64,000 bases of DNA from Chryseobacterium cucumeris (GTDB lineage Bacteria; Bacteroidota; Bacteroidia; Flavobacteriales; Weeksellaceae): contig NZ_LUVZ01000005.1 of NCBI RefSeq assembly GCF_001593385.1, forward strand, positions 1-64,000, in the 5' to 3' direction. Below, piece by piece: positions 6,699 to 16,359 of this stretch. A program made the translations under genes and the position numbers. Each line of letters opens with the position of its first letter. Within the stretch, counting starts at the first letter, position 1. Under the pieces are notes generated by a model. It saw nothing but the letters and a program-made list of their open reading frames with translations. It did no database searches and was not told the DNA's origin.

Positions 6699-9254
6699 AT
6701 GCAAAATTCCACATCCCATACCTTTAGAAAAGAAGCAATCTACATTGATGGTAAAGACAGAACTGATGAGATAGAATCTTATTCTTTTGAAGGCAATAAG
6801 TGTGTCGTGGTGTATAAAAGCAGTGGGAAAGCCTATTCTTATCCTCAACATAGAATTAAGATGGTGAGATCTGCCCTTCAAAGTGAGAGAGCCGGAAATA
6901 TTTTTTCTTATCTGAAGGCGATTTCACAAAGTGTTGGTTTGAAGACAGAGGAAGGCAATAATATTTTGGCCAATAGCTATGGGAGTATCCGCTTTATTCC
7001 CGAAACTTCTATTCTTTATAATTATCTTAACGGAAAAGAACCAAGTAAGAATTACCAAGCCTCTCCTATTGACATCTTTCCTTTTGGATTTAATCTAAGT
7101 CAGAGAACAGGAGTTGACAATGCATTTTCAAATCCTTTAAGTGTTATAGAAGGACCTCCCGGAACAGGAAAAACACAGACTATTCTTAATATTATTGCCA
7201 ATGCAGTGATGAATAATCAGAGTGTGGCTGTCGTTTCAAGCAATAATTCGGCGACAAAAAATGTATTTGAGAAACTGGAGAGCAATGGAGTTTCTTTTAT
7301 AGCGGCATTGTTGGGAAGCAGCCAGAACAAAAAAGAATTTATCGATGCTCAAACTGAAATCCCGGATCTATCAGATTTTAGATTAGAGGAAGAACAAGAA
7401 CAAGTGCTTATGCAGTCTACTTCCCTTCTTTTTACTGAGCTTTCTGAAAAGCTTGAACTAAAGAATGAACTGGCTTTACTTGCGCTGGAAATTGATAAAA
7501 TCAAAACGGAGCATCAACATTTTACAGATGATGTCGCATTGGCAACCGAAGTCCGTTTTAAAAAGAATGTCAATTCAGATCAGCTGCTTTCTTTATGGGT
7601 GACGTTGGAAGACTATGAGAAAACTGATAAGAGATTTTACTGGTGGTGCAAACTGATATTCCCTTTTTTGTATGGGGTAAGAGATAAAATTTTTTATACC
7701 TTATCCTATGAAGAGATGATCAGGATTGTTCAGTCAAAATACTATGGGGTAAAAATTTCAGAGCTTAGTCTCAGACAACAGGAGCTACAAAATACGCTAC
7801 AGCATTTTTCCTTCCATGATAAAATGAAAGAATATACAGAAGGATCGATGCAGCTGTTTAAAAACAAACTCTACCAAAAATATAAAGAACAGAAACGTTC
7901 AGAATATACCGAATGGGATCTTCGTTTTAAATCAGAAGAATTTATTAAAGATTATCCTGTCATTATGAGTACAACCTACTCGTTAAGGAGAAGCCTTGCT
8001 GAAAATGTAGTCTACGATTATGTGATTGTGGATGAATCTTCACAGGTGGATCTTGCAACGGGTGTCCTCGCATTATCCTGCGCAAAGCAGGCCGTCATTG
8101 TAGGAGATTTAAAACAGCTTCCCAATGTAGTAGATTCTGAAACAGCAGTAAATACAAATCAGATCTTTAAGAACTATGATATTCCGGAACCTTATCGCTA
8201 TTCTAATCATAGCTTACTTTCTTCCGTGACAGAAGTATTTCCGAAGGTTCCTAAAACACTCTTAAAAGAACATTATCGCTGCCATCCTAAAATCATTGAT
8301 TTTTGTAATCGTAAATTTTATAACGATCAGTTGATCATCCTTTCGGAAGGACAGACGGAAAGAGAACCTTTATTAGTCTATAAAACAACTGAAGGTAACC
8401 ATGCCCGGCAAAGAGAGAATCAGCGACAGATTGATGTGATTATTCAGGAAATCATTCCACAACAAAAGCTTGAAGGTCTCAATCTGGGAATTGTAACCCC
8501 TTACCGTAATCAGACCTTAGCTTTACAAAGAACTTTTCAAGGAACAGTTATCAAAGCCGATACGGTGGATAAATTTCAGGGAAGAGAAAATGATGTGATC
8601 ATTCTCTCAACAGTAGACAATGAAATCTCTGAGTTCACCGACAACCCCAACCGACTAAATGTAGCCATTTCAAGAGCCAAAGATCAGCTGATATTATTGG
8701 TGAACGGCAATGAAAGTGACAACGACACGAATATCTCAGATCTCATCCGCTATATTGATTACAATAATTTCAAGGTTATCAACAGTGAAGTACATTCTAT
8801 TTTTGATTACTTGTACAAAGGGTATGAAGAAAAAAGAAGAGCGCTTTTGTCACATCAAAAAAAGAAATCTGTTTTCGACAGTGAGAATCTAATGTATACG
8901 TTAATCAGGGAAGTTTTGTCTGATGATCAATTTTCAAAATATGGCGTTATTCTACACCATCCATTAAGAAATTTACTGTTAGATTTTTCAAGATTAAGTA
9001 TTGAAGAAGAGCGTTACGCTAGACATCACGCCACGCATCTTGATTTTCTTATTTACAATAAGCTGGGAAAAAATCCTGTTTTAGCTATCGAAGTAGATGG
9101 ATATGAATACCATAAAATGGAAAGTCAACAATCAGAAAGAGATGTCCTAAAAAATGAGATCTTGGAAAAGTATAAAATTCCTTTGTTAAGGTTTTCGACG
9201 ACGGGAAGTGGGGAAAGAGAAAGATTAATAAGTACATTAAGTCTTTTAAAATAA
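6699..9254 (+). CDS. SF1 (Upf1-like) helicase fused to a DUF2726-like nuclease domain
   Basis: An 851-residue protein. Residues 1-60 form a small domain repeated in the decayed copy upstream. The helicase core has Walker A GPPGTGKT (152-159), Walker B-like VIVDESSQVD, motif III-like GDLKQLPNV, HYRCHP, the QGRENDVIILS segment and motif VI NRLNVAISRAKDQL. The C terminus (about 780-851) has a PD-(D/E)xK-like pattern, LDFLIY then AIEVDGYEYH (D782, E799, D801), as in DUF2726/DUF559 domains. It probably unwinds and cuts nucleic acid; its substrate is unknown. The position beside CBASS and another helicase-nuclease suggests antiphage function by association. It has its own promoter and appears monocistronic. 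Confidence 0.8.
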   Translation: MQNSTSHTFRKEAIYIDGKDRTDEIESYSFEGNKCVVVYKSSGKAYSYPQHRIKMVRSALQSERAGNIFSYLKAISQSVGLKTEEGNNILANSYGSIRFIPETSILYNYLNGKEPSKNYQASPIDIFPFGFNLSQRTGVDNAFSNPLSVIEGPPGTGKTQTILNIIANAVMNNQSVAVVSSNNSATKNVFEKLESNGVSFIAALLGSSQNKKEFIDAQTEIPDLSDFRLEEEQEQVLMQSTSLLFTELSEKLELKNELALLALEIDKIKTEHQHFTDDVALATEVRFKKNVNSDQLLSLWVTLEDYEKTDKRFYWWCKLIFPFLYGVRDKIFYTLSYEEMIRIVQSKYYGVKISELSLRQQELQNTLQHFSFHDKMKEYTEGSMQLFKNKLYQKYKEQKRSEYTEWDLRFKSEEFIKDYPVIMSTTYSLRRSLAENVVYDYVIVDESSQVDLATGVLALSCAKQAVIVGDLKQLPNVVDSETAVNTNQIFKNYDIPEPYRYSNHSLLSSVTEVFPKVPKTLLKEHYRCHPKIIDFCNRKFYNDQLIILSEGQTEREPLLVYKTTEGNHARQRENQRQIDVIIQEIIPQQKLEGLNLGIVTPYRNQTLALQRTFQGTVIKADTVDKFQGRENDVIILSTVDNEISEFTDNPNRLNVAISRAKDQLILLVNGNESDNDTNISDLIRYIDYNNFKVINSEVHSIFDYLYKGYEEKRRALLSHQKKKSVFDSENLMYTLIREVLSDDQFSKYGVILHHPLRNLLLDFSRLSIEEERYARHHATHLDFLIYNKLGKNPVLAIEVDGYEYHKMESQQSERDVLKNEILEKYKIPLLRFSTTGSGERERLISTLSLLK

Positions 9255-9716
9255 ATAACTTAGGAAAGCTATCAAAGTCAGTTTGTAATTATTCCAATTT
9301 TGAAAAAAGATATTGAATCGTAAGAATTGAAAATTTTTTATGGCTATAAGAGCAAGCAGTCAATCTCTAAGATATAAATATTACCAGTTTAAAACGAGCC
9401 GTAATCCTCTCAATATAACTAATTAAAAACTATATTGAATTTATGGAAGTACAACACTACTAGTTCACTTTGCCCAATCCTTGTTAATACATATTACGTT
9501 TAAGTAGATATTTTAGTCATTTTAAATATGTAATAGTTTCTCTCTTTTTTTAAATTTGATAACTTTAGAAAGATATAAAACGGTTTAATAAATTACTCAA
9601 TTTTTAGTGTGATGTATCCATTAGATGTCCAAAAATATAGATTATATCTTACACTGATAGATACTTATTCCTGGATTTTGAATTTCTTTATACCGGTATC
9701 AATACATACAAAATCA
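9255..9716. other. Intergenic, no feature recognised
   Basis: About 460 AT-rich bases between the plus-strand helicase and the terminator of the minus-strand secreted-protein gene. No open frame with family resemblance, no repeat and no strong hairpin was found on either strand. Confidence 0.5.
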
Positions 9717-9737
9717 AAGGCCTCCTGAGGAAGCCTT
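9717..9737 (-). terminator. Terminator of the secreted-protein gene
   Basis: On the minus strand AAGGCTTCC-TCA-GGAGGCCTT forms a 9-bp stem with one G-U pair and a 3-nt loop, followed by a weak T-rich run, 41 nt after the stop at 9779. Confidence 0.7.
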
Positions 9738-9778
9738 CGAAACACCAAATCACAAAATATTAATATGAAAAAATTAAT

Positions 9779-10324
9779 TTATAAAGCAGTAGCGGTATAA
9801 GTTACGGTTTGCGTATAAGTTCCCGCTGGTTTACCTAAAATATCAGAAGATGATGATTTTGCTGCTGGAATAGTGTAGTCCAGATTCAATGTTAATGCAC
9901 TTCCAAGAGGAGCATTGGTAACTAAATTCTGATCCGTTGCAGATAAAACTACAGCATTTTTTGTTCCGCCCATTGTTCCGGCAGCGGTAGCGGCTTTAAT
10001 TGTCAAAACATTGACAGGGATTAAGTTTGTTCCATTCATGAAATTAGCACCTCCTGCTTTTACTTTAACATTAAAGTTCTTCGTGGAAGTAACTTTCAAA
10101 GAGTTAGCTTTGGTAATGGTCTGATCAGAGTTATAGTCTGCTGCAGTAGCATAGTTAAAATCAACCGTATTACCAATGGCAGTACTTCCTGCATCGATGG
10201 AAATTACATCGTTCAGAGTAATGTTTACCGTTGTGGTTGCAGTAGTATTTTGAGCTTGAACATTGTTAGTTCCAAATATGATCGCTCCAAAAGTTAAGGC
10301 TGTGATTACGATTTGTTTTTTCAT
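9779..10324 (-). CDS. Small secreted Thr/Ala-rich beta protein (pilin- or spore-coat-U-like)
   Basis: A 181-residue protein with a clear signal peptide ending NNVQAQ (about residue 25), then an almost all-beta sequence rich in Thr, Ala and Asn and without cysteine. The pattern (NITLNDVISI at the start, KNFNVKVKAGGANF in the middle and a final YTQTVTYTATAL strand) resembles fimbrial or spore coat protein U-like domains, which pair with periplasmic chaperones, but no chaperone or usher gene is nearby. It stands alone with its own promoter and terminator. The 3' end of a decayed paralog lies just upstream. Function unknown; a cell-surface role is inferred. Confidence 0.65.
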   Translation of the reverse strand: MKKQIVITALTFGAIIFGTNNVQAQNTTATTTVNITLNDVISIDAGSTAIGNTVDFNYATAADYNSDQTITKANSLKVTSTKNFNVKVKAGGANFMNGTNLIPVNVLTIKAATAAGTMGGTKNAVVLSATDQNLVTNAPLGSALTLNLDYTIPAAKSSSSDILGKPAGTYTQTVTYTATAL

Positions 10325-10377
10325 GATGGTAATATTTTATTGTTATTTTTTATGTAATTGTTATCTTCTGTATACTG

Positions 10378-10385
10378 CAAATTTA
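10378..10385 (-). promoter_or_regulatory. -7 box of the secreted-protein gene
   Basis: CAAATTTA on the plus strand reads TAAATTTG on the minus strand, an exact TAnnTTTG match about 53 nt before the start at 10324. Confidence 0.55.
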
Positions 10386-10474
10386 TAGTGGTGCTAAAAG
10401 TTTCTTTGTAGTGGAAAAAGGAAGTTCACGTAGTAAAATCACTACAGGATTACTCATTGGGTTTAAATAGAAAA

Positions 10475-10503
10475 GCCCTCAGTACTTTCCAGGTACTGAG
10501 GGC
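10475..10503 (-). terminator. Strong hairpin terminator of a lost paralog
   Basis: GCCCTCAGTAC (10475-10485) and GTACTGAGGGC (10493-10503) form a perfect 11-bp stem with a 7-nt loop. On the minus strand it is followed by TTTTC, so it terminates minus-strand transcription. It sits 25 nt after the end of the decayed paralog fragment at 10528. Confidence 0.7.
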
Positions 10504-10527
10504 GTGTATAAATTGCTGTTATTTCTA

Positions 10528-10572
10528 TTATAAAGCTGTCGTAATATAAATTACCATTTACGTATAATTTAG
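10528..10572 (-). pseudogene. 3' remnant of a paralog of the secreted beta protein
   Basis: Read on the minus strand the last 14 codons give NYT-stop-MVIYITTAL-stop, matching the 3' end of the gene at 9779 (TYTQTVTYTATAL) codon by codon; the Gln codon CAA has become TAA. The match fades upstream of about 10572. Together with the intact hairpin downstream this shows that a tandem paralog has been lost. Confidence 0.65.
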
Positions 10573-11064
10573 GTTTTCACAAAAATTTATGCGTTGGTAA
10601 ATTTATTATCATCGTTTTTTGACACTATTTTTTTAATTATTAATGTTACTGATAATATCTAACTCCGAAATTATATTGTTGGTATTTGTGAATATAATTC
10701 TTCATAATCAATTTGACTCTTGTACCTAACCGTTTTTTTATGGTTCTAAATTTTGCATGTGTATAACTTTCTTTATCAAGTATATTCATTCTCGGTGAAC
10801 AACTATATTTCTAAGTGTACCACTTAATTATTTTACAAATAAAAGAAGTAATCATTCTTCGAGCAAGTTAAAGCCAAACACTATCAATACATAAAAGGTT
10901 GATGATGATCTGCATTTTACCTTAAAGAAAAAATAATAGAACTTAATAAAGATACACACTTAATGATTGTAAATAGTGCCATAATAAGCGATATAAGACA
11001 CATTATTGCTCATTCAAGGGATAATGGTATCGGCACTATTGATCAATTTCAGAATTTTGTGACT
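10573..11064. other. Intergenic, mostly featureless
   Basis: About 490 AT-rich bases between the paralog remnant and the convergent end of the DUF4011 helicase. A 42-codon plus-strand frame at 10963-11091 is discussed among the rejected items. No repeat or terminator was recognised. Confidence 0.4.
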
Positions 11065-14000
11065 TTAAGACTTATTAGCATTGCTTTTTAAAAACTGCCC
11101 ATCTTTGTATATATGCTTCTGTTGCAAGCTATATTCTACCGCTTCAAAAACGCCTTTTTTTATATCCTCCGTCACACGTGAAAAACCAAATAATTTAGAT
11201 ACTAAAGGTACTAATTCTTTTGGCTGTATTGCAATAGAGTCGGAAATAACTTTCTGTATGCCCAAATCAATTTCTTCGATAGAAATATATGATATTTTTC
11301 TGGAAGTAGATGGAAGAACCGTCCTATTTCTAATCTCCAGTTTTTTTTCAGGATCATATAAAAAATCTCCTTTTTTTATTAATAGATTATTATTAGCTGC
11401 ATAATCAACCGCATTTATTAAAGATGTACGAATGCGGCTCCCCACTTTAGAGATACCATTGGCCTCAGCCATTCTTCTGGCAACTTCTTCAAAATGAACA
11501 GGACTTTCAGTTTTCACAACATTACAAATCCACTCACCAAGCTTTCCCACAGTATGTAAATGGAGCTCACGGTCTGCAATTTCTGAAGATAATACAGCCT
11601 GCTCATATTCTGGATACATATGTTTTTCTGCTGCAGTAGACTCCTCACGGACCAAGTTTCGGAGTTCCTCCATAAGTTCTTCCTCCAAACTATCATTGTG
11701 TTCAGCCTGTGTTTTTGCTCTGTTTACAGCTTCAGCAATCAGCCTAAGCTCTCCGGCTGGGTTACGGAACCAATCCAAACTCCATACATGAATTAGATTC
11801 CAGCCCATACCTTCAAGGACTGAATTTCTTAATCGATCCCGGTCTCTTACTGATTGAGCATTTTGATAGGATCTGCCGTCACAGTTTATACCTAATAGGT
11901 ATCTTCCCGGATGATCAGGATCTGCAATTGCCAAATCAATATAGAACCCTGCAGAACCTACTTTTTCTCGTACAATATATCCCTCTTTTTTAAGTGTTTC
12001 CGCCACTATGCTCTCAAACGGCTGGGGCTGGTAAGGCAACTCGTTCTTATTACTTTCAAATTTTCCATACTGGGCAAAATAAAGAAAACTTTTCAAAGCA
12101 CGGATTCCAAATTTTGCATTAGGACCTATAATCATATCTGCCGCTGTAATATTAGTAAAAACCTCACAGCGAATTTTCGCTCTTGTAATCAGCACATTGA
12201 GTCTACGTTCCCCTCCTTCATTATTAAGTGGCCCAAAGCTCATCGGTACTTTCCCGTCTTCAGTTCTCCCGTAGCCTAAGCTTATAAAAATAACATCTCT
12301 TTCATCTCCCTGTACATTTTCCAGATTTTTCACAAAAAAAGGTTCGTCTGCATGCTCCCTAAAATAATTTTCAACCTCAGGATTTTTTCTTCTTCTTATT
12401 TCTATAGCGTTTTGAATTGCCTGCATTTGCGCTGTACTGAAGGCAACTACTCCCAGACTTAACTTGTGATTAGTCAAAGCGTGTTGAATAACAGCATTTG
12501 CTACTTCCTCCGCTTCTCTTGGATTGGTACGGGTTTTACCCTTATCATAATATGTATCCGGCAAATGATTAAATACAAGCCCCATCCTATTTTTTGATCC
12601 CGGGCTTGGGAAAATTACTAACTTATCTTCATAAAATTCCTGGTTAGAAAGACTAATCAGGGATTCATGTCGGCTTCTATAATGCCAACGCAACATCCGT
12701 TGTGGAGCTCCCTGTGCATCGCACATGCCTAAGATACTTTGCATATCGGCTGTTACGTTGTCTTCATCTTCCGTATCAGTATTCAGCTTATCAAAAAAGC
12801 TAGTCGGAGGCATTTGCCTGGTATCTCCTACTACCACAATCTGCCTTCCTCTCAGGATGGCTCCCAGTGCATCAACTGGTCTTACCTGACTGGCTTCGTC
12901 AAAGATTACCAAGTCAAAATCAATACTATTTGGAGGCAGCAAACTAGCAATTGACATTGGACTCATCATAAAAACAGGTTTGATCGCTTGAATTGCCATG
13001 CCTGCCTCTTGCACTAGTCTCCGTACCGACATATGTCTCGCTTTACGGTTAAATTCACTTTTCAGTATATTGATCTGGCCGCCACCGTCTTGCTTAGGCA
13101 CTCCTTCCCAGTGCTTTAAAGCAACCTTTGCCCTGTTATAGTATTGTTTCAATACATCCATTCTTCTAAATCCAGCAATGGTTTCTTCGTGGGTAGACCG
13201 TTCAAACTTTCTCAGTTCTGCACTTTCAATCATAGCCTGCTCAAGAAGATAATCATACCAGGTTTTCTGGAAAGCAGTTTTCAAATAAGATGCAGCATCG
13301 TCCCAGTTTTCAACTGCCTTAATAAGAAAACCGGCTCCATTCTGTTGGATCTCATCCTTTAAAACATTCCATTGAACGACTTTATGAATTTCTGGCAGTT
13401 GCTCTTTCCAAAGACTCAGAACCGCAACCTGCTTAGAGAGCTTAAAGCCTTCAATACCATTGCCCTCAAAATCCAGATGCTTAAATATTGCTTTGAAAGC
13501 TTTCTGCTTCTCATCTGCAAAACGGATAGTATTTTCTGAATATTGTCTTATAGTATCCTGATTTTTATTTTTTTCTAACAGCTCTATAATTTCTGGATAA
13601 CCATCCCCTTTACTTACAAAACTATGAACTTTCTGTAAATATTCTGTCCCCATTTTCAACGTTGCCCAATCTTTTTGCTGTTTAAGCCAATGCTGCCCAT
13701 AAAGTTGGGCTCCCAATCTTTCGAAAGGTTGTAATGATGAAGAAAGTCTTTTTTCTTCCATTATAATATTCACCAGCTCTAGTTTTTTTTCTAAAAGATC
13801 TGGCATTGGAGAATTTAACATGGAACCAAGCTTAATTACACTTTTTTTATAATCTCCGATGATGAATCTGTACCACTTTTTACCATGGACAATTAAATTT
13901 TGCCTGATTTCCATCATATCCTGGTTCCAAGCTTCAGGAATAAATACTGAATCATAAGTACGATGGATTTCAGCTAGTCTGCTACCGATCTCTAGCATCA

Positions 14001-15723
14001 TATCAGTATCGGCTTTATTATTTAGCCATGCATTATCTCTTACAGACATTGAACCTATCCCAGGATTTTGTAGAATGAGTTCAACAGTATCCACAGTTTT
14101 GTTGATTTCTTCAATATCTACTGGGATCGGAAATTCCAGATATTCAGAAAGTGTATTTGAAGCATTTATGAGATTTTCTGTTAGCTCTATCCCATTTGCC
14201 AGCAATTCTTTTGCAAGCTCTTCATCTTTAGGAAGAAAAACTGATAAGGTACTGCCATAGAAGATCAGGTTTTCAGGAGATCCTATTTTATTAAGCCTTA
14301 CCTGAATCTTTTCGGCACTGCGTTCAAGATCCCAGATTTCCGCAGAAGTTAACGTTGAAAGATTTTCTATATTGATTTTGGGAAATTTATAGCCTTTATT
14401 TTCAGCATCTATTTTTAACAATAACCCTATTATGTCATGCACAGATAAGCCACTTTGTCCGGCGGGCCGGTTTATCTCGTCTGCATAGGTATTCAGTTCA
14501 TTGGTTACCGGCTCCAATAAGCGGATTTCATCTTCAAGATGAGCCATTGTGGGTTTACCTAGTTCTAAAATACGTTTCAACTCTGCGTGGAGCTCACGTT
14601 TATTAGCTTTATTACTGTGGAGCTCGAGGCAGGCTTCACCTAAACCGATACTGTCCAATCTCCTTTTTACTACTTCCAGCGCAGCCATTTTTTCCGCTAC
14701 AAACAGTACCTTTTTTCCGGTGCCGATCGCATTGGCAATAAGATTGGTAATAGTCTGAGATTTTCCGGTTCCCGGAGGACCCTGGATGACCATATTTCTA
14801 CCTTCATGCACCGCCAGCATGGCGATAACCTGGGAACTGTCTGCATCTACTACCTGCAATAACTTATTTGCATCCGTCTCCTTATCTAGCATGTGCTCTT
14901 CTCCAACTGTAGGTTGTGGCTCAGTAAATCCGTTTCCAAATAAAGACTGCAATATCGGATGGTCGTATGGTTTTTTGGTCTGCGGCCACTCGTTGCTGTC
15001 TAGATCATGATAGATCATGAATTTACCAAAGGAAAAGAATCCTAACTCAATAGCATTAGATTCTACCTTCCAGTTTTCAAGATGATTTATATGCTCCTGA
15101 ATTTTATTAAAATATTCGTCGATATCAAGATCTTCATCCTCGGGAAGATTCGGAATAGTGATATTAAAATCCATCATCATTTTGGCCTGAAGAGATAAAT
15201 TAGCTCCGATTTCACCACCAGTATATCGTAACCTAAATCTTTCGCTGGCACTTGACCGTTCTAATGCAATAGGAACAAGTATAAGTGGTGCTAATTTAAC
15301 ATCCTCTTTGCCTGTTTCAAACCAGCAAAGCATTCCCAGTGATAAAAATAAGGTATTTACTCCCTGTTCTTCAATACTTGTTTTTGCTGCGTAATAAGTA
15401 TTTAGAATTTTTGTCTGAAGCTTTTGTTCTGATTCATTAGTTTGGAGTCTGGTATCGTTATAAGCATCCTGCAGCTCAGCTTCTGAGAGCGGAGGCAATT
15501 CAAAAAGCTCATCATCATCATCTTTGCCGGGTCTGCCTAAAAAAGTCATCGCTTTATTCTGCTTTACCAGAATATTATAGATGGAAATTGACTGTTCCTG
15601 GACAATGTGCAAACCTCGGGCTTTCGGAATTTTGTAATTTAATAATGTGTTACGCATCCCAAGATCCAGCAGCTCCTTCCTTGCTGCTTCTAGCTTGGGA
15701 GATAAGAGATCTCTCATATTCAT
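11065..15723 (-). CDS. Giant DUF4011 / SF1 helicase / Vsr-like nuclease / DUF3320 defense protein
   Basis: A 1552-residue multidomain protein. The N-terminal DUF4011 region (about 1-300; LGMRNTLLNYK near 21) precedes an SF1 helicase with Walker A GPPGTGKSQT (315-324), IFDEASQVRPVDA, VVVGDTRQMPPTSFF, LRWHYRSRH, NVQGDERDVIFIS and NVLITRAK. A Vsr/DUF559-like nuclease follows (FYIDLAIADPD, INCDGRSYQNAQSVRDRDRLR, GWNLIHVWSLDWF), then a C-terminal DUF3320/winged-helix segment. This architecture is known from defense islands; as I recall, a DUF4011-helicase-Vsr protein was shown to be antiphage (Hhe). Start MNMRDLLSPK could equally be the second Met. It lies downstream of the TIR pair on the same strand with a 124-nt gap, so co-transcription is possible. 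Confidence 0.8.
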   Translation of the reverse strand: MNMRDLLSPKLEAARKELLDLGMRNTLLNYKIPKARGLHIVQEQSISIYNILVKQNKAMTFLGRPGKDDDDELFELPPLSEAELQDAYNDTRLQTNESEQKLQTKILNTYYAAKTSIEEQGVNTLFLSLGMLCWFETGKEDVKLAPLILVPIALERSSASERFRLRYTGGEIGANLSLQAKMMMDFNITIPNLPEDEDLDIDEYFNKIQEHINHLENWKVESNAIELGFFSFGKFMIYHDLDSNEWPQTKKPYDHPILQSLFGNGFTEPQPTVGEEHMLDKETDANKLLQVVDADSSQVIAMLAVHEGRNMVIQGPPGTGKSQTITNLIANAIGTGKKVLFVAEKMAALEVVKRRLDSIGLGEACLELHSNKANKRELHAELKRILELGKPTMAHLEDEIRLLEPVTNELNTYADEINRPAGQSGLSVHDIIGLLLKIDAENKGYKFPKINIENLSTLTSAEIWDLERSAEKIQVRLNKIGSPENLIFYGSTLSVFLPKDEELAKELLANGIELTENLINASNTLSEYLEFPIPVDIEEINKTVDTVELILQNPGIGSMSVRDNAWLNNKADTDMMLEIGSRLAEIHRTYDSVFIPEAWNQDMMEIRQNLIVHGKKWYRFIIGDYKKSVIKLGSMLNSPMPDLLEKKLELVNIIMEEKRLSSSLQPFERLGAQLYGQHWLKQQKDWATLKMGTEYLQKVHSFVSKGDGYPEIIELLEKNKNQDTIRQYSENTIRFADEKQKAFKAIFKHLDFEGNGIEGFKLSKQVAVLSLWKEQLPEIHKVVQWNVLKDEIQQNGAGFLIKAVENWDDAASYLKTAFQKTWYDYLLEQAMIESAELRKFERSTHEETIAGFRRMDVLKQYYNRAKVALKHWEGVPKQDGGGQINILKSEFNRKARHMSVRRLVQEAGMAIQAIKPVFMMSPMSIASLLPPNSIDFDLVIFDEASQVRPVDALGAILRGRQIVVVGDTRQMPPTSFFDKLNTDTEDEDNVTADMQSILGMCDAQGAPQRMLRWHYRSRHESLISLSNQEFYEDKLVIFPSPGSKNRMGLVFNHLPDTYYDKGKTRTNPREAEEVANAVIQHALTNHKLSLGVVAFSTAQMQAIQNAIEIRRRKNPEVENYFREHADEPFFVKNLENVQGDERDVIFISLGYGRTEDGKVPMSFGPLNNEGGERRLNVLITRAKIRCEVFTNITAADMIIGPNAKFGIRALKSFLYFAQYGKFESNKNELPYQPQPFESIVAETLKKEGYIVREKVGSAGFYIDLAIADPDHPGRYLLGINCDGRSYQNAQSVRDRDRLRNSVLEGMGWNLIHVWSLDWFRNPAGELRLIAEAVNRAKTQAEHNDSLEEELMEELRNLVREESTAAEKHMYPEYEQAVLSSEIADRELHLHTVGKLGEWICNVVKTESPVHFEEVARRMAEANGISKVGSRIRTSLINAVDYAANNNLLIKKGDFLYDPEKKLEIRNRTVLPSTSRKISYISIEEIDLGIQKVISDSIAIQPKELVPLVSKLFGFSRVTEDIKKGVFEAVEYSLQQKHIYKDGQFLKSNANKS

Positions 15724-15847
15724 GATTATTATAAGTCTCTAATGTAGAAAAAAAAGAGGATATTGAAAAACGGAAACACGTAAAATTATAGCATCGTTTC
15801 GTTTGTCCTTATTTTAAATGGCTGCTTTCGCTTCGAACCTTGTTAAA

Positions 15848-16318
15848 TTACCAAGGGAACTTGTCAACTTCACTTTCTGTATTGTCTGGATATTGAAAGT
15901 GGCTATTCTTTACACTTTCCATAATTACATTCAATATATCATTAGGTAAATCAAGTAAATTTTTAGTAATTTCATCCTTTACTTTCATTTCTTTTGGATT
16001 ATTAGAAGCTGTAAAAGCTGACGCTTCTATAAACCCCCTTATTTCAAACCTCTTTAATATTGAAGAATAGTTTCTAGATAATTTATTATCAATTTCATTT
16101 ATCATTTCCCATTCTTTAATATGATCAATTTCACTTTGCTCTTGCCACCCGGTCATTAATTTAAACCTTCCAGTTTCAATAATGTAGTGCAACAGAATTA
16201 GTTCATCATCCTTTAATTTTTGTGATACTATCGAATTAGTGAACTTAGAAAACAAGTCTTTCGAATCTAATGAAGCAGTCTCTATTAATATTATTTTATT
16301 CTCTTCTTTTTCAATCAT
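15848..16318 (-). CDS. Unknown partner protein of the TIR gene
   Basis: A 156-residue acidic, mainly helical, soluble protein without signal peptide or membrane segment. The stretch from about 37 to 100 (DELILLHYIIETGRF, EWEMINEIDNKLSRNYSSILKRFEIRGFIE) looks like a winged-helix or sensor-type helical bundle, but I recognise no family. It starts 41 nt after the TIR gene on the same strand, a spacing that suggests a two-gene unit in which this protein senses a trigger or restrains the TIR protein. This role is inferred only from gene order. Confidence 0.6.
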   Translation of the reverse strand: MIEKEENKIILIETASLDSKDLFSKFTNSIVSQKLKDDELILLHYIIETGRFKLMTGWQEQSEIDHIKEWEMINEIDNKLSRNYSSILKRFEIRGFIEASAFTASNNPKEMKVKDEITKNLLDLPNDILNVIMESVKNSHFQYPDNTESEVDKFPW

Positions 16319-16359
16319 AATATCCTTTTTTAACTTAGAGCCTTTATTTTCAATCTGCT

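Noticed and set aside
10963..11091. A 42-codon plus-strand frame (IISDIRHIIAHSRDNGIGTI) resembling the start of DUF1016 nucleases
   Set aside because: Too short, overlaps the end of the giant helicase on the other strand, and the resemblance covers only about 20 residues.
11911..12279. 122-codon plus-strand frame inside the giant helicase
   Set aside because: Antisense shadow of a well-supported conserved gene; no family resemblance or start signal.
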